64,000 nt of DNA. It comes from Epiperipatus broadwayi. Lineage: Eukaryota > Onychophora > Udeonychophora > Euonychophora > Peripatidae. Shown piece by piece: positions 36,327 through 48,691 of this stretch. Below the pieces are notes generated by a model. That model was not told the DNA's origin and made no database searches. It was given only the letters and a program-made list of their open reading frames with translations. The stretch's first letter is position 1. Each line of letters opens with the position of its first letter. Position numbers and translations under genes: made by a program. Location of the stretch: contig JAQFVV010006221.1 in assembly GCA_028023455.1 (NCBI GenBank), positions 3,166,989 through 3,230,988 of the forward strand, written 5' to 3'.

Positions 36327-37535
36327 ATGCATCTCAAAATTTTATTTCCAATTTTTTATGATAGGATGTACCAATATAAAGGGGCACAATATTGGGAATC
36401 ATCTTATGTAATCAGGAAAATTGCTTGGATGAATGGGAGAAAAAAATTGGTAAATGAAGCAAAGAAAAGAAAGGGTTTTGTAAAGAAACTAACAGTATTT
36501 TCATATAATAAATAAGATGTAACTAGAATTGTATGGAAGGGAGTTGCAGTGGCAGGATTAACATATGGTAATGATGAATTATGTGTTAGTAAAAGGATTT
36601 TAGATTATTTAGAGAAAGTACAAAGGAAAGTAGGAAGACATGCATTAGATGCAGAGATGTGGACAGCAAAGAAGGCAATTCAAGAAGAAATGGGATGGTC
36701 AAGTTTCTATATGAGAGATGCGAAAAGTAAAATGAAAATTTTTGGTAGGTTGCAGTTTATGGATAGTAAAAGAATAGCCAAAATAGTGTTTAATTGGGTT
36801 ATGAGTAAAGGGCAGGTAACAAGATGGGTGAGAAAGGTAATGCGGTATGCAAAAGATTTGGATAAAGAATTTATATCGGTATACTTGTATAAAAGGTGGG
36901 ATGATTGTGTTAGGAGGATTGTTGATTGTTATAGTGGTAAGGAATGGGATAAAAGAATAGAAGGATTAATAAAAAATAGGGAGTTGGAGAGATGGAGAAG
37001 TAGTATGGAGGGTAAGAATAGTTTAAATATATATAGAAGTAAATGGAATATTGGAAGTGAGTTAATTTATGATAATAGTAAGGAAAGTAGTTTATTGTTT
37101 AAGGCTCGAATGGGATCTTTAGCAACAAGAGAATATACATGTAAATGGAAAACTATGGGTGATTTAGTGTGCAAATTGTGTAAGGAAGGTATAGAAAATA
37201 TTAGGCATCTGTTGATTGAATGTAAATGCTTGAAAGCAGAAAGGGTACAGATAATGAAGTTATGGGAGAATAGGTATGAATAAAGTGACTATACAGAAAG
37301 TGAGTTATTAGTTTTTATGCTGGGTTTGCGAAAAGATAAGGGGGATTTAGATTTAAAGGCCATAGAGTTGATAAAGATTATGTTGTGGAAATGGGATGAG
37401 GCAGAATATGGGAAGACTTAGAGTGGGGAATGGAAAATAAAGTGGATAACATGTTTATCTGGGCATAGTTGCAGAGATATTCTTGACTTCGTTTAAGGAG
37501 AAGCCAAATACATCACATCACATGTATTTTAAATC
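36327..37535 (+). pseudogene. LINE 3' end (family L-A, copy 2), 5'-truncated
   Basis: The same element as at 14.0-15.0 kb but longer at the 5' side. It reads GAQYWESSYVIRKIAWMNG, then RIVWKGVAVAGLTYGND, GWSSFYMRDAKSKMK and the C-x2-C...H-x4-C block. In-frame stops at 36,513-36,515 and 37,281-37,283 break one otherwise continuous frame. After the second stop the frame continues to a stop at 37,419-37,421, matching copy 1. The 3' tail contains ACATCACATCACAT. Each copy carries different inactivating mutations, so the two were independent insertions or have decayed separately. Confidence 0.75.
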
Positions 37536-37539
37536 AATC

Positions 37540-38060
37540 TTTTTTTCAAAACTTTTTTTTTTTTTGAGGATGATAAGTTTATTCATGGTTATTCTATCAA
37601 ATGCTTTTTCCAAAGCCATTAAATAACATATACAAACTTTTTTATCTTTTTCAGAATATTTATCTACAATCATTCTAACAACACCAAGAGTATCTCCTTT
37701 TACTTTTTCCTCTTTGAAACCAAATTGTTCCTCTTTAATATAATATTCTACTTATCCATAAATTCTTTAAGTTAACATTCTTTAATATTTTTGAAGCATA
37801 AGATAAATTTATTGTTCTGTACTTTTCACATTTAATCATTACAATGATCAAAAAAATTGTTAGATCAAATTGTATAGTCAAATTTCCTTTATAGTAGTTT
37901 CTCTCATCTCTTTCAAAAATTCTATACATATTGTATCAAATCCTACAGCTTTACTATTTTCATTTCTTTAATCAATTTAATTTCATCTATTAATAGTCCT
38001 TTCTTCGCTCATCTATTCTGACTGCTTCAGCATTTTCAAGTTCATAATTAATTGCATCAG
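37540..38060 (-). pseudogene. LINE reverse transcriptase remnant (degenerate)
   Basis: Minus-strand frames give KAVGFDTICIEFLKE, CEKYRTINLSYASKIL, EEQFGFKEEKVKGDT and ALEKAFDRI. These are the ordered N-terminal RT blocks of RTE/jockey-type LINEs, in which ALEKAFDRI corresponds to the D-x-KAFD block with its first aspartate replaced. Several frameshifts and stops are present. It is oriented opposite to the adjacent L-A copy. Confidence 0.65.
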
Positions 38061-39077
38061 TTCGTTTTTAAACAGATATTGAAGATATTATTTTCACCTT
38101 TTCAAAATATCATCTATCTATAAGTTAATATTTTCCCACTTTTTCCAGAAATTTCAGTCATTAGTCTTTTTTTCTCAAGTGTCATTTCTAATTCTCTTAA
38201 AAACATATATATTTTACCCATCAAAGCACTACTATCTCTCTATAATCTTGTTCCAATGGTTTTTTTTTGTTAAATCTGTTTCTCTCATTAGTTCATTATT
38301 AACTTTTCTTTATGTTCTGTGTCTGATTTATTACTGACATCCTTCTATATTTTCTGCACTTCCATCTTTTTCAACATAACTTGTTATCCAAGATCATTTA
38401 TTTTTCCTTAATCAAATATTTTATTAAAGCATATTGTATACTTTTCTTAAATAACCTTCTCTAATACATTTAGATTATTTAATAACATGTAGTGAAATAG
38501 TTACACACATTTAAGATACTAAAAATATATCTGAGTTTAAAATTTTTATTTTATATTCAAAGTAAGTATTTGTGAAGGCTTCATTTTATGTATTCATCTA
38601 TTTATTATTTATTTATTTTATATTATTTTAATGTAAATAAAACATGTTTTCTATTATTTAAATTAATTTGGCTTTTCTATTTTATTCATATCATTTCACA
38701 ATTGGGTGAATTTATGGTCTCATAGTAATATATTTTTTATTTTTATATAATTTTGAAAGTTACAGAGTATAGTTATGCAGTTATTATATTTTATTATCTA
38801 CAATGTAGTTAGGTAAACATATGCCTGCATATTATAAAGATAAATTTATTTACATAAGTTTCATTACTAAATCCTTATCTTAAGACTACATAAATATTTA
38901 GTTATTGAATGATATAATTGAGTTCAATAAAATGTCATTTGTCATGCAGGTAAATATTAAAGGATTTGTCTTTATTGTCTACATAGTTTAAGAATTATTT
39001 AAATTCTGAGTGTCTTGATAACTTTTGTCTTTTAATTTAATTTGAACATGTTGGATTATTGGCTAGTCTATTGTCTG

Positions 39078-39113
<36 letters not shown>

Positions 39114-39770
39114 GGACAAATAATCTATTATATAATTCTAAATATATTTGGAAAACTTCAAAGATATAGATATATTGTTATATCTATACGCTTTCCACAT
39201 ATATGGATCTCTTGAGTGGATTAAAAACTTAGAGATAGGCAAGTAGTTAATTCAAAAATGGTTATTAAATCCATTTTTTATTCAGCCAACAGTTATTTTT
39301 GTTATGATGCTCAAATGAGTCCTATTCTTCTATTACTACGTTTATAGCAACTTTGATTGTACTTCTAACTTCCCAACAACAATTGATTAAATAATCACCA
39401 CTTTATCTTTTAAGATTTTGACCTGTTAATTAGTTTTTTGTTTCATAAATTTATTTTTTAAATCTATATTTCAAACATGTTTTTATATTCTTGCTGACTG
39501 TATACTGCTTTTTATTTAAAGCAATTTAATCTTTAAATTACTTTTATACAAAAATAAACATCTTTTCTTTTATGTAATTTTAGTATTAAAAAGATTCAAT
39601 TTTTAATTAAATTACCTGAAAAAAAGGAAATAAAATATCCTTTTGAATATATAAATACACAACTATATAGATTTGTTTTATTTAATTTAAAGTCAGGAAT
39701 ACAGAAATTATAAGTAATTTTTAAAAAAATATTATTTAAGAAAAGTACAATTCATATGTATATATATAAA
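38061..39770. other. AT-rich non-coding stretch
   Basis: (AT)n lies at about 39,083-39,112. No gene was seen. Confidence 0.5.
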
Positions 39771-39774
39771 ATCA

Positions 39775-40415
39775 GTCAACATTTAAGCAATACCAATATC
39801 ATGAACGATCAATAATCTCAATCTGTTATCAAGGTACCTCCTTCAATCAATAAAGGTTGAAATTCACTTTTATCTATGATCAAATAAGTTTATTATAGAC
39901 ACTAAAGTTTGCAACTCGACTATAGATAGTAAAATTTTTAATACAAAGAAGTTTAAATAAACCTCATTAAACATGTAAAATATAAGGTGTTTTGAAAGTA
40001 GACCAACAGATAGTCGATTAAAACTTTCAAATTGCAATTAGAACTTTCAATTTGCACTCCAAGCATGTATTATTTATATAATAAATTTTAAATTAAATAT
40101 AGCTCAATGTATATGTAAACAATAAGTCTAACAATGCTCAAGTCTAGATAGGTATTCAATGTAAATACATGAAAACAGTAAAAAAAACACAATACCAATA
40201 TCATTAACAATCAATAATCTCAATCAGTTGTCAAGGCAAGTTATAATCTTTAGTGTCTATATAAACTGACCATAAATAAAGATGGATTTCCACCTTTATT
40301 TATTAGAGGTTTCCATAATAACAGATCGAGATTGTTGATTATTAATGATATTGGTATTGCTTAAGTGTTAACTGCTTTCAGTATTTACATTGAACACCTA
40401 TCTAGCCTTGAACAT
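39775..40415. repeat. Inverted/tandem repeat family F7
   Basis: The block ACCAATATCAT...CAATAATCTCAATC occurs in plus sense at about 39,785 and 40,190, and in minus sense at about 40,325-40,365. Flanking blocks (TAGATAGGTATTCAATG at 40,147 against its complement near 40,390) extend the inverted pairing to about 110 bp. The head-to-tail plus inverted layout mimics the hammerhead arrays, but I found no CUGANGA...GAAA core here. Confidence 0.6.
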
Positions 40416-40424
40416 TATTAATTT

Positions 40425-41227
<803 letters not shown>

Positions 41228-41374
41228 AAACTATATCATCAAAACTACCCCAAATCTAAAATTAAACCAGACCAGAATAAAAATAATATTAAAACACAAC
41301 CTAAGGTTTCACTGCTACAAGCAGACTTCTCAAGTGTAAAGAAATAATAAAAAAAACACAACTTATATATACTA

Positions 41375-43773
41375 TTAAAAACTACCCACAAATCCATTCA
41401 CTTCCCATCCACCCTTAATATTAAAAGAACTCTTAAATAAGTTAATTGCTTCAGAATCATAAATTTTCAATAATAAAGACTCTTTAATTCTTCTTTTGAT
41501 TTCATTTCTCTCAAAGAAGACAACCTTAGCTTCATCAAAATCAATAGTGTGGCCTGTATCTTTTTCATGGACATACAAAGCAGAACTAAGATATCTATTT
41601 TTTTTAACTCTACTTTTATGAACCTTTACTCTTTCATTTAAACTCAAACTACTCTGACCTATGTAAACCTTCTTACAAAATAAACAAGGAATAAAATATA
41701 CCACACCAGGAATAGTCTTTCTATCAAAAACTTCCTTTGTATTATTCAATAAATTATTCAATGTAACTCCCCTTTTCCAAGCAATTTTCTTATTTCCAAA
41801 CAATTTACTATTTCTACACACAATTTTATAAGAAGACAATTTAAATGGCAAAGAAATAAAATCATATTTTTCTTTAACCTTTACATCCTTACAAATATTA
41901 CTATTAAATAAAATACTTTTAACAAATTTATCAGAGTATCCAACACTTAAATAATCTTTATAAAATTGATATTTCTGAAACAAAGCCACCCCCCTAGAAT
42001 TATTTAATTTAATATTCCTATGACAATAATTCCTTAAAGCAGCTATTTTATGAGATACAGACTGATAGCTATCAGGTTTAATTATAGATCTTAATTCTTT
42101 ACTTTTAACTAAATGACTGCACAATAAACAATTAGTTTCTATATTTCTAATCACCAAAAGATCTAAAAATTTTAACTTACCAAAATCTAACCCCCCACCT
42201 TCTAACACAAATTTTATAGAAGGATCAAAACAATTAAACTCATTTACAAATTCCTTCAATTTACCATTCTCAACAACAAATAAACAATCATCAACATATC
42301 TGACAAATAATTTTACATATAAACAATTCTTTTTAATAATAATTTCCTCTTCCATAAAACTAATATAAACTGAACATACTAAAGGAGAAATAATATAACC
42401 TATTATCCACCCTTCCTTAATCTTATAAAAATTACCTTTATAAGTAAAATACATAGAATCTTCCAATAACAAAAGCAAATCTTTAATTACCTTAATTTTA
42501 TTTTTTGATAAAGAACTTTTCTTAATCAATACAGACAAAAGAACATCAATACTGCTTAACCTATTAACAGACTGATACATATTTTCAATATCTAAACTTC
42601 CAAAAACCCAACTACTTTCCATTTTAAAATTATTAATCTTATCAAAAGCCTCAAAAGAAGAAGAAACTATGTACTGACCAAAATCAACAAATTGTTTTAA
42701 AAAATTATTCAAGAATCTAGAAATACCTTCTACAACACTACCTGTAAAATCAAAAATAAATCTTAAAGGAAAACCATATTTATGAGTTTTAATATTCACA
42801 AACACCTTAGCTGATGTAAAATCATTAGGATAGCATTTTAAATAATCTACTCTATTAAAAATTTTTAAATTAACCATTTTCTTCATAATATCTATCAATT
42901 TTCTTTTAATCAAATTACCTGGATTTTTATCTAACAACATATATTTACCATTATTTAATTCTCTATCCATTTTCTCTTTGAAATCATCTCCTTTCATAAT
43001 AACAAACCTACCAGCTTTGTCTTCACGAGAAATGATTACATCATTAGCAATTAACCTATTTTTAAGATGTTTAATCTCAGCAGGATTAATAACAAATTTT
43101 TCTTTCCTTTTTAAACTTTTATTCAAAATCGATTGAATACCAACTTTCTGCTCATCACTCAAATTACTAGATTCAATAGACGAAATTGTATCAAAACTAT
43201 ATTTTTTGAATGAAATGGAACAAAATTTGGGCCTTTACCAAGAATATCTAATTCTCTATCATTTAACTTCAAATCCGTAAGATTAACAACTCTATCCTCA
43301 GAAACATTATTCTCATAACCTTTATCACTACAATAAACTTTATTAACTTTCCCAAACAACCACTTTAATTTTCTTTCATATTTTTTACAATATAAATTTG
43401 ACCTATTCTGTCTAAACTGTCTCATAAAAAAATTCAAAATTGAATAATTAAAATCTTGCCTCCTTTCTAAATAAAATCTATTCCTTTTATATAGATAAAT
43501 AAATTTATAAAACCTTACAAAATTATCTTTTAAAAAACTATTCAATATATATGTTTGTAACTTAAAAACTAAATTTTTATTTTGAATCAACTTTTTATTT
43601 TTACTAAAATTAATAACACAACACCTAGGAAAAACACTAAATTCCCTACATTTTTTAAGAAAATAAATCTGCCATCGTAAAGATTCTATCTTATCACTCA
43701 ATTTAGACAAATTTTTAATCCTTCTAATATCATTAAATGGAAAATTATTAAAAATTAAGCTCCACAAACCCAT
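41375..43773 (-). pseudogene. PLE-A polyprotein, frameshifted copy
   Basis: Same product as the plus-strand copy but split by loss of one T within AGTTTTTGATAC near 43,195. This ends the upstream frame at 43,159 after about 200 residues; the remaining 595 codons run in another frame to 41,375. Amino-acid differences from the intact copy are few: KTHKY for KTHKD, a lysine insertion (SRVKKNRY), and I for T or V at two sites. The start was set at the first ATG (43,773); the track-like longer start would use TTG. RT motifs (YVDD) and GIY-YIG are otherwise complete. Confidence 0.85.
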
Positions 43774-44283
43774 ACTAAATACCCAAATTACCAATACTCT
43801 TATAAATTAAAACCCAATAAAACCTACACACTTCTATATATATAATATAACTAAATAAACACAAATATACTCTTTCAACCCAAACTCACACAACAAACAT
43901 AATATACATGAATGACATTCCAATATATCAATAATTAAAAAACAAAAAACAAAAATAAATATATCAATAATAAAATGTCTATAATAAATATCAATAATAA
44001 AATATCAATAATAATAGATTTTTTATTATTATTATTATTATTATTATTGATATTTTATTATTGATATTTATTATAGACATTTTATTATTGATATATTTAT
44101 TTTTGTTTTTTGTTTTTTAATTATTGATATATTGGAATGTCATTCATGTATATTATGTTTGTTGTGTGAGTTTGGGTTGAAAGAGTATATTTGTGTTTAT
44201 TTAGTTATATTATATATATAGAAGTGTGTGTAGGTTTTATTGGGTTTTAATTTATAAGAGTATTGGTAATTTGGGTATTTAGT

Positions 44284-46680
44284 ATGGGTTTGTGGAGCTT
44301 AATTTTTAATAATTTTCCATTTAATGATATTAGAAGGATTAAAAATTTGTCTAAATTGAGTGATAAGATAGAATCTTTACGATGGCAGATTTATTTTCTT
44401 AAAAAATGTAGGGAATTTAGTGTTTTTCCTAGGTGTTGTGTTATTAATTTTAGTAAAAATAAAAAGTTGATTCAAAATAAAAATTTAGTTTTTAAGTTAC
44501 AAACATATATATTGAATAGTTTTTTAAAAGATAATTTTGTAAGGTTTTATAAATTTATTTATCTATATAAAAGGAATAGATTTTATTTAGAAAGGAGGCA
44601 AGATTTTAATTATTCAATTTTGAATTTTTTTATGAGACAGTTTAGACAGAATAGGTCAAATTTATATTGTAAAAAATATGAAAGAAAATTAAAGTGGTTG
44701 TTTGGGAAAGTTAATAAAGTTTATTGTAGTGATAAAGGTTATGAGAATAATGTTTCTGAGGATAGAGTTGTTAATCTTACGGATTTGAAGTTAAATGATA
44801 GAGAATTAGATATTCTTGGTAAAGGCCCAAATTTTGTTCCATTTCATTCAAAAAATATAGTTTTTGATACAATTTCGTCTATTGAATCTAGTAATTTGAG
44901 TGATGAGCAGAAAGTTGGTATTCAATCGATTTTGAATAAAAGTTTAAAAAGGAAAGAAAAATTTGTTATTAATCCTGCTGAGATTAAACATCTTAAAAAT
45001 AGGTTAATTGCTAATGATGTAATCATTTCTCGTGAAGACAAAGCTGGTAGGTTTGTTATTATGAAAGGAGATGATTTCAAAGAGAAAATGGATAGAGAAT
45101 TAAATAATGGTAAATATATGTTGTTAGATAAAAATCCAGGTAATTTGATTAAAAGAAAATTGATAGATATTATGAAGAAAATGGTTAATTTAAAAATTTT
45201 TAATAGAGTAGATTATTTAAAATGCTATCCTAATGATTTTACATCAGCTAAGGTGTTTGTGAATATTAAAACTCATAAAGATGGTTTTCCTTTAAGATTT
45301 ATTTTTGATTTTACAGGTAGTGTTGTAGAAGGTATTTCTAGATTCTTGAATAATTTTTTAAAACAATTTGTTGATTTTGGTCAGTACACAGTTTCTTCTT
45401 CTTTTGAGGCTTTTGATAAGATTAATAATTTTAAAATGGAAAGTAGTTGGGTATTTGGAAGTTTAGATATTGAAAATATGTATCAGTCTGTTAATAGGTT
45501 AAGCAGTATTGATGTTCTTTTGTCTGTATTGATTAAGAAAAGTTCTTTATCAAAAAATAAAATTAAGGTAATTAAAGATTTGCTTTTGTTATTGGAAGAT
45601 TCTATGTATTTTACTTATAAAGGTAATTTTTATAAGATTAAGGAAGGGTGGATAATAGGTTATATTATTTCTCCTTTAGTATGTTCAGTTTATATTAGTT
45701 TTATGGAAGAGGAAATTATTATTAAAAAGAATTGTTTATATGTAAAATTATTTGTCAGATATGTTGATGATTGTTTATTTGTTGTTGAGAATGGTAAATT
45801 GAAGGAATTTGTAAATGAGTTTAATTGTTTTGATCCTTCTATAAAATTTGTGTTAGAAGGTGGGGGGTTAGATTTTGGTAAGTTAAAATTTTTAGATCTT
45901 TTGGTGATTAGAAATATAGAAACTAATTGTTTATTGTGCAGTCATTTAGTTAAAAGTAAAGAATTAAGATCTATAATTAAACCTGATAGCTATCAGTCTG
46001 TATCTCATAAAGTAGCTGCTTTAAGGAATTATTGTCATAGGAATATTAAATTAAATAATTCTAGGGTTGTAGCTTTGTTTCAGAAATATCAATTTTATAA
46101 AGATTATTTAAGTGTTGGATACTCTGATAAATTTGTTAAAAGTATTTTATTTAATAGTAATATTTGTAAGGATGTAAAGGTTAAAGAAAAATATGATTTT
46201 ATTTCTTTGCCATTTAAATTGTCTTCTTATAAAATTGTGTGTAGAAATAGTAAATTGTTTGGAAATAAGAAAATTGCTTGGAAAAGGGGTGTTACATTGA
46301 ATAATTTATTGAATAATACAAAGGAAGTTTTTGATAGAAAGACTATTCCTGGTGTGGTATATTTTATTCCTTGTTTATTTTGTAAGAAGGTTTACATAGG
46401 TCAGAGTAGTTTGAGTTTAAATGAAAGAGTAAAGGTTCATAAAAGTAGAGTTAAAAATAGATATCTTAGTTCTGCTTTGTATGTCCATGAAAAAGATACA
46501 GGCCACACTATTGATTTTGATGAAGCTAAGGTTGTCTTCTTTGAGAGAAATGAAATCAAAAGAAGAATTAAAGAGTCTTTATTATTGAAAATTTATGATT
46601 CTGAAGCAATTAACTTATTTAAGAGTTCTTTTAATATTAAGGGTGGATGGGAAGTGAATGGATTTGTGGGTAGTTTTTAA
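44284..46680 (+). CDS. PLE-A reverse transcriptase / GIY-YIG endonuclease (intact)
   Basis: A 798-residue Penelope-like element protein, intact from the first ATG to TAA. It would copy element RNA into DNA and nick target DNA. Approximate landmarks: REDKAGRFVI (residue 250), KTHKDGFPLRFIFDF (328), SLDIENMYQSV with the motif A aspartate (393), GYIISPLVCSVY motif B (458), RYVDDCLFVV motif C with the catalytic aspartates (492), KFLDLLVIR (534). The GIY-YIG module starts at VYFIPCLFCKKVYIGQSS (691) with its CxxC, and continues to the family-typical GH and basic helix. The length is typical for endonuclease-bearing PLEs. The N-terminal 200 residues are lineage-specific. An intact frame and a near-identical partner imply recent activity. 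Coding bias is extreme for A/T, like the host. Confidence 0.9.
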   Translation: MGLWSLIFNNFPFNDIRRIKNLSKLSDKIESLRWQIYFLKKCREFSVFPRCCVINFSKNKKLIQNKNLVFKLQTYILNSFLKDNFVRFYKFIYLYKRNRFYLERRQDFNYSILNFFMRQFRQNRSNLYCKKYERKLKWLFGKVNKVYCSDKGYENNVSEDRVVNLTDLKLNDRELDILGKGPNFVPFHSKNIVFDTISSIESSNLSDEQKVGIQSILNKSLKRKEKFVINPAEIKHLKNRLIANDVIISREDKAGRFVIMKGDDFKEKMDRELNNGKYMLLDKNPGNLIKRKLIDIMKKMVNLKIFNRVDYLKCYPNDFTSAKVFVNIKTHKDGFPLRFIFDFTGSVVEGISRFLNNFLKQFVDFGQYTVSSSFEAFDKINNFKMESSWVFGSLDIENMYQSVNRLSSIDVLLSVLIKKSSLSKNKIKVIKDLLLLLEDSMYFTYKGNFYKIKEGWIIGYIISPLVCSVYISFMEEEIIIKKNCLYVKLFVRYVDDCLFVVENGKLKEFVNEFNCFDPSIKFVLEGGGLDFGKLKFLDLLVIRNIETNCLLCSHLVKSKELRSIIKPDSYQSVSHKVAALRNYCHRNIKLNNSRVVALFQKYQFYKDYLSVGYSDKFVKSILFNSNICKDVKVKEKYDFISLPFKLSSYKIVCRNSKLFGNKKIAWKRGVTLNNLLNNTKEVFDRKTIPGVVYFIPCLFCKKVYIGQSSLSLNERVKVHKSRVKNRYLSSALYVHEKDTGHTIDFDEAKVVFFERNEIKRRIKESLLLKIYDSEAINLFKSSFNIKGGWEVNGFVGSF

Positions 46681-46716
46681 TAGTATATATAAGTTGTGTT
46701 TTTTTATTATTTCTTT

Positions 46717-46760
46717 ACACTTGAGAAGTCTGCTTGTAGCAGTGAAACCTTAGGTTGTGT
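46717..46760 (+). ncRNA. Hammerhead-like fold in the PLE-A 3' tail
   Basis: ACAC (46,717-46,720) pairs with GUGU (46,757-46,760) as stem I. The core reads UUGAGAA instead of CUGANGA. Stem II CUGC-UUGUA-GCAG is followed by GAAA (46,744-46,747). Stem III ACC-UUA-GGU then gives a U at the cleavage position. The topology is that of a hammerhead, but C3 is U and G8 is A, so cleavage is doubtful. The same sequence is in the tails at 40,630-40,670 and 41,297-41,341 (minus). PLEs are known to carry hammerhead motifs in their terminal repeats. Confidence 0.5.
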
Positions 46761-46850
46761 TTTAATATTATTTTTATTCTGGTCTGGTTTAATTTTAGAT
46801 TTGGGGTAGTTTTGATTTTATATTGACTAGTTTAGCTTTATGCTTGTAAT

Positions 46851-46866
46851 GTATATATATATATAT
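46851..46866 (+). repeat. Short (AT)n at PLE-A 3' end
   Basis: The full tail ends GCTTGTAATGT followed by about 8 AT units. The same tail enters longer (AT)n at 40,530. Confidence 0.8.
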
Positions 46867-46867
46867 A

Positions 46868-47345
46868 AAATTCCATGTAGGGTCTGTTCACATACATATA
46901 TTGGACAGACTAATTCGTACAATAAATATTAGAAAGGAAAAACACATTTTAGCAGTCAGAGAAAAATCCAATTCATCAGCTATTTATTCTCATATAAAAT
47001 TAATTAATAATGATATCATTTTTGATAAAACAAATGTTCTAGCAAAAATTGAACAATATGACCAGAGATTGCTAAGAGAAGCTATAGAGATTTTTAAAAG
47101 GCCCAAGAGCATAAATGAAAGGTGTGAATTAAGGAAAATTAACATTTTGAAGAAGCTATTGGAAGACCAAATAAATTTTAAAACTTCTCAATCAATATAA
47201 TTTAAGTATGAGGAGAAACAAAAAGATAAAAACGATTTTAAATCTCACACACATTCCTATGATTTGAGAAAGAGGATGCTCTGAGGAAGGTACTTGTTAT
47301 TGTATTGAAACATCAACTATTTAGCTATTTTACTACATGGAATAT
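46868..47345 (+). pseudogene. PLE fragment (PLE-C): GIY-YIG end and 3' tail
   Basis: Starts in the frame KIPCRVCSHTYIGQTN, the GIY-YIG entry block of PLEs, then shifts frame near 46,910. It continues as RTINIRKEKHILAVREKSN...LLREAIEIFKRPKSINER to a stop at 47,198-47,200. The tail at about 47,270 holds CUGAGGA, a 5-bp stem II (GGUAC/GUAUU) and GAAAC. That is a matching hammerhead core for which I could not complete stem I and stem III. It is a different lineage from PLE-A, inserted directly at the PLE-A (AT)n end. Confidence 0.7.
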
Positions 47346-48226
47346 CCTGAAAATAATAATAATAGGAAATCATCTTTTATCCGTGAAAATATTAGAATTA
47401 ACATATATATATAAATATATGTGTGTGTGTATGTGTCTTATCAATATCATTGATGCCTAAAGGTTTCAGTACAAAATTATATAATTAAAATTTTACCAGT
47501 CTTGTTTTGTAAATATATACTAATTTAGCTACTAAAATCTGAACACAAAATAATTATAAACAAATAAAGAATAAAATAATTTATTAAGTGTATAAATTTT
47601 TACATAATTTAACACACATTTACAAATATTTTCAGCTATATCACACAATCTTACAGTCACAAAAAATTCAATTTTCTGTATAACACAAACTGATTTTCAT
47701 TTTTATGATTGTTCCAACTGGTCAACCAGTTCATCGTCTTAATGGATCACATAATTTACAAAATTTGGCCATTTTTATAATATTTTTATTCAGTTTTTTT
47801 TTGAAGAAAATTAATACTTTTTATAAAAATTAAAAACATTTATCTTACTTCATCTTGAAATATTTTGATTATTACTGATGCAATGATTAATAGAATTCTT
47901 TTACTTTTATATTATTTTAAATTTTTAAAATTTATACAAAAATAAAATTAGATTTTTATGTAAAAATATTCACTTTTATTTTAAACAAATGACATCAACT
48001 GAAAAACACAGTATGTATTTATAAATACACTAATTATTTACAAAACTCAGTCAATGACAAACAATTTTTTTTATTTCAATAAACATATATACCTTTAATT
48101 TTAATGGAAAACATCACTATTATTATCATTGGCATTAATAAATACATAAACAACAACAAGGAATTATTAAATTATTTGGGACTAGGATTCTAAATTTTTT
48201 ATGTCTCATTTCTGCTCAAAAATAAT
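47346..48226. other. AT-rich non-coding stretch downstream of DUOX
   Basis: Nothing recognisable. A minus-strand AATAAA (48,232-48,227) about 335 bp past the DUOX stop is a candidate poly-A signal. Confidence 0.4.
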
Positions 48227-48565
48227 TTTATTGCATCACTTTTTATCTTACCCTGAATTAAAAAAAGTTGAAAGACATCAAAATAAATAAAGGTTGAACA
48301 TACTTTTGACACTAGGAAACAAAACATTGTAATTATTTAGACATTTTTGCAAGGAAATCAGATGGTAAAATTTCTCAACTCTGTAGTTGATTCTTGCATT
48401 ATTTTAAAGTTTTGCTTAGCAATTCTTTGCATATACAGGAACTCTATTCTGGTAAAAAAGATTTTCTTCAAATGTTCTCATATCAACATTTTAAAGAATT
48501 TTATCTCAGAGCTCCTATTCACAGTTCTGCAGACATCTGCACATGTGCTATGTTCTTCGTTGATA

Positions 48566-48691
48566 TTAAAAATTTTCATAGTGATGACTCACATAAGGCA
48601 ACTGTTTTCTTTTATTGACTATATCACATCCTTTACCAACACTTCTGGTAAGAGAAGAGGGACCACAGCTAAAAACACCCACTTTTTTTAC
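48566..48691 (-). CDS. DUOX: Dual oxidase, terminal coding exon
   Basis: This exon encodes the last 41 residues of a dual oxidase, the membrane NADPH oxidase that makes hydrogen peroxide outside the cell. The peptide starts VKKVGVFSCGPSSLTRS and ends SHHYENF followed by TAA. The CGP block of the NADPH-binding lobe and the terminal HHYENF are diagnostic for DUOX among NOX proteins. The acceptor is a T-run followed by TAG at 48,692-48,694. The exon joins in phase 0 to the exon ending at 56,056. Downstream is 3' UTR. No frameshift or missing residue is seen. Confidence 0.9.
   Translation of the reverse strand, partial: VKKVGVFSCGPSSLTRSVGKGCDIVNKRKQLPYVSHHYENF

Larger units (their letters stand above)
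41238..46816. repeat. 5.6-kb near-perfect palindrome of two head-to-head PLE-A copies
   Basis: Left arm 41,238 to about 44,018 and right arm about 44,036-46,816 are reverse complements. Only a handful of differences are visible: one deleted T, one 3-bp insertion and a few substitutions in the coding parts. The centre is a short A/T-rich loop beside (TTA)n. The 5' non-coding regions of both copies meet there, so the elements are joined 5' end to 5' end. Confidence 0.9.
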
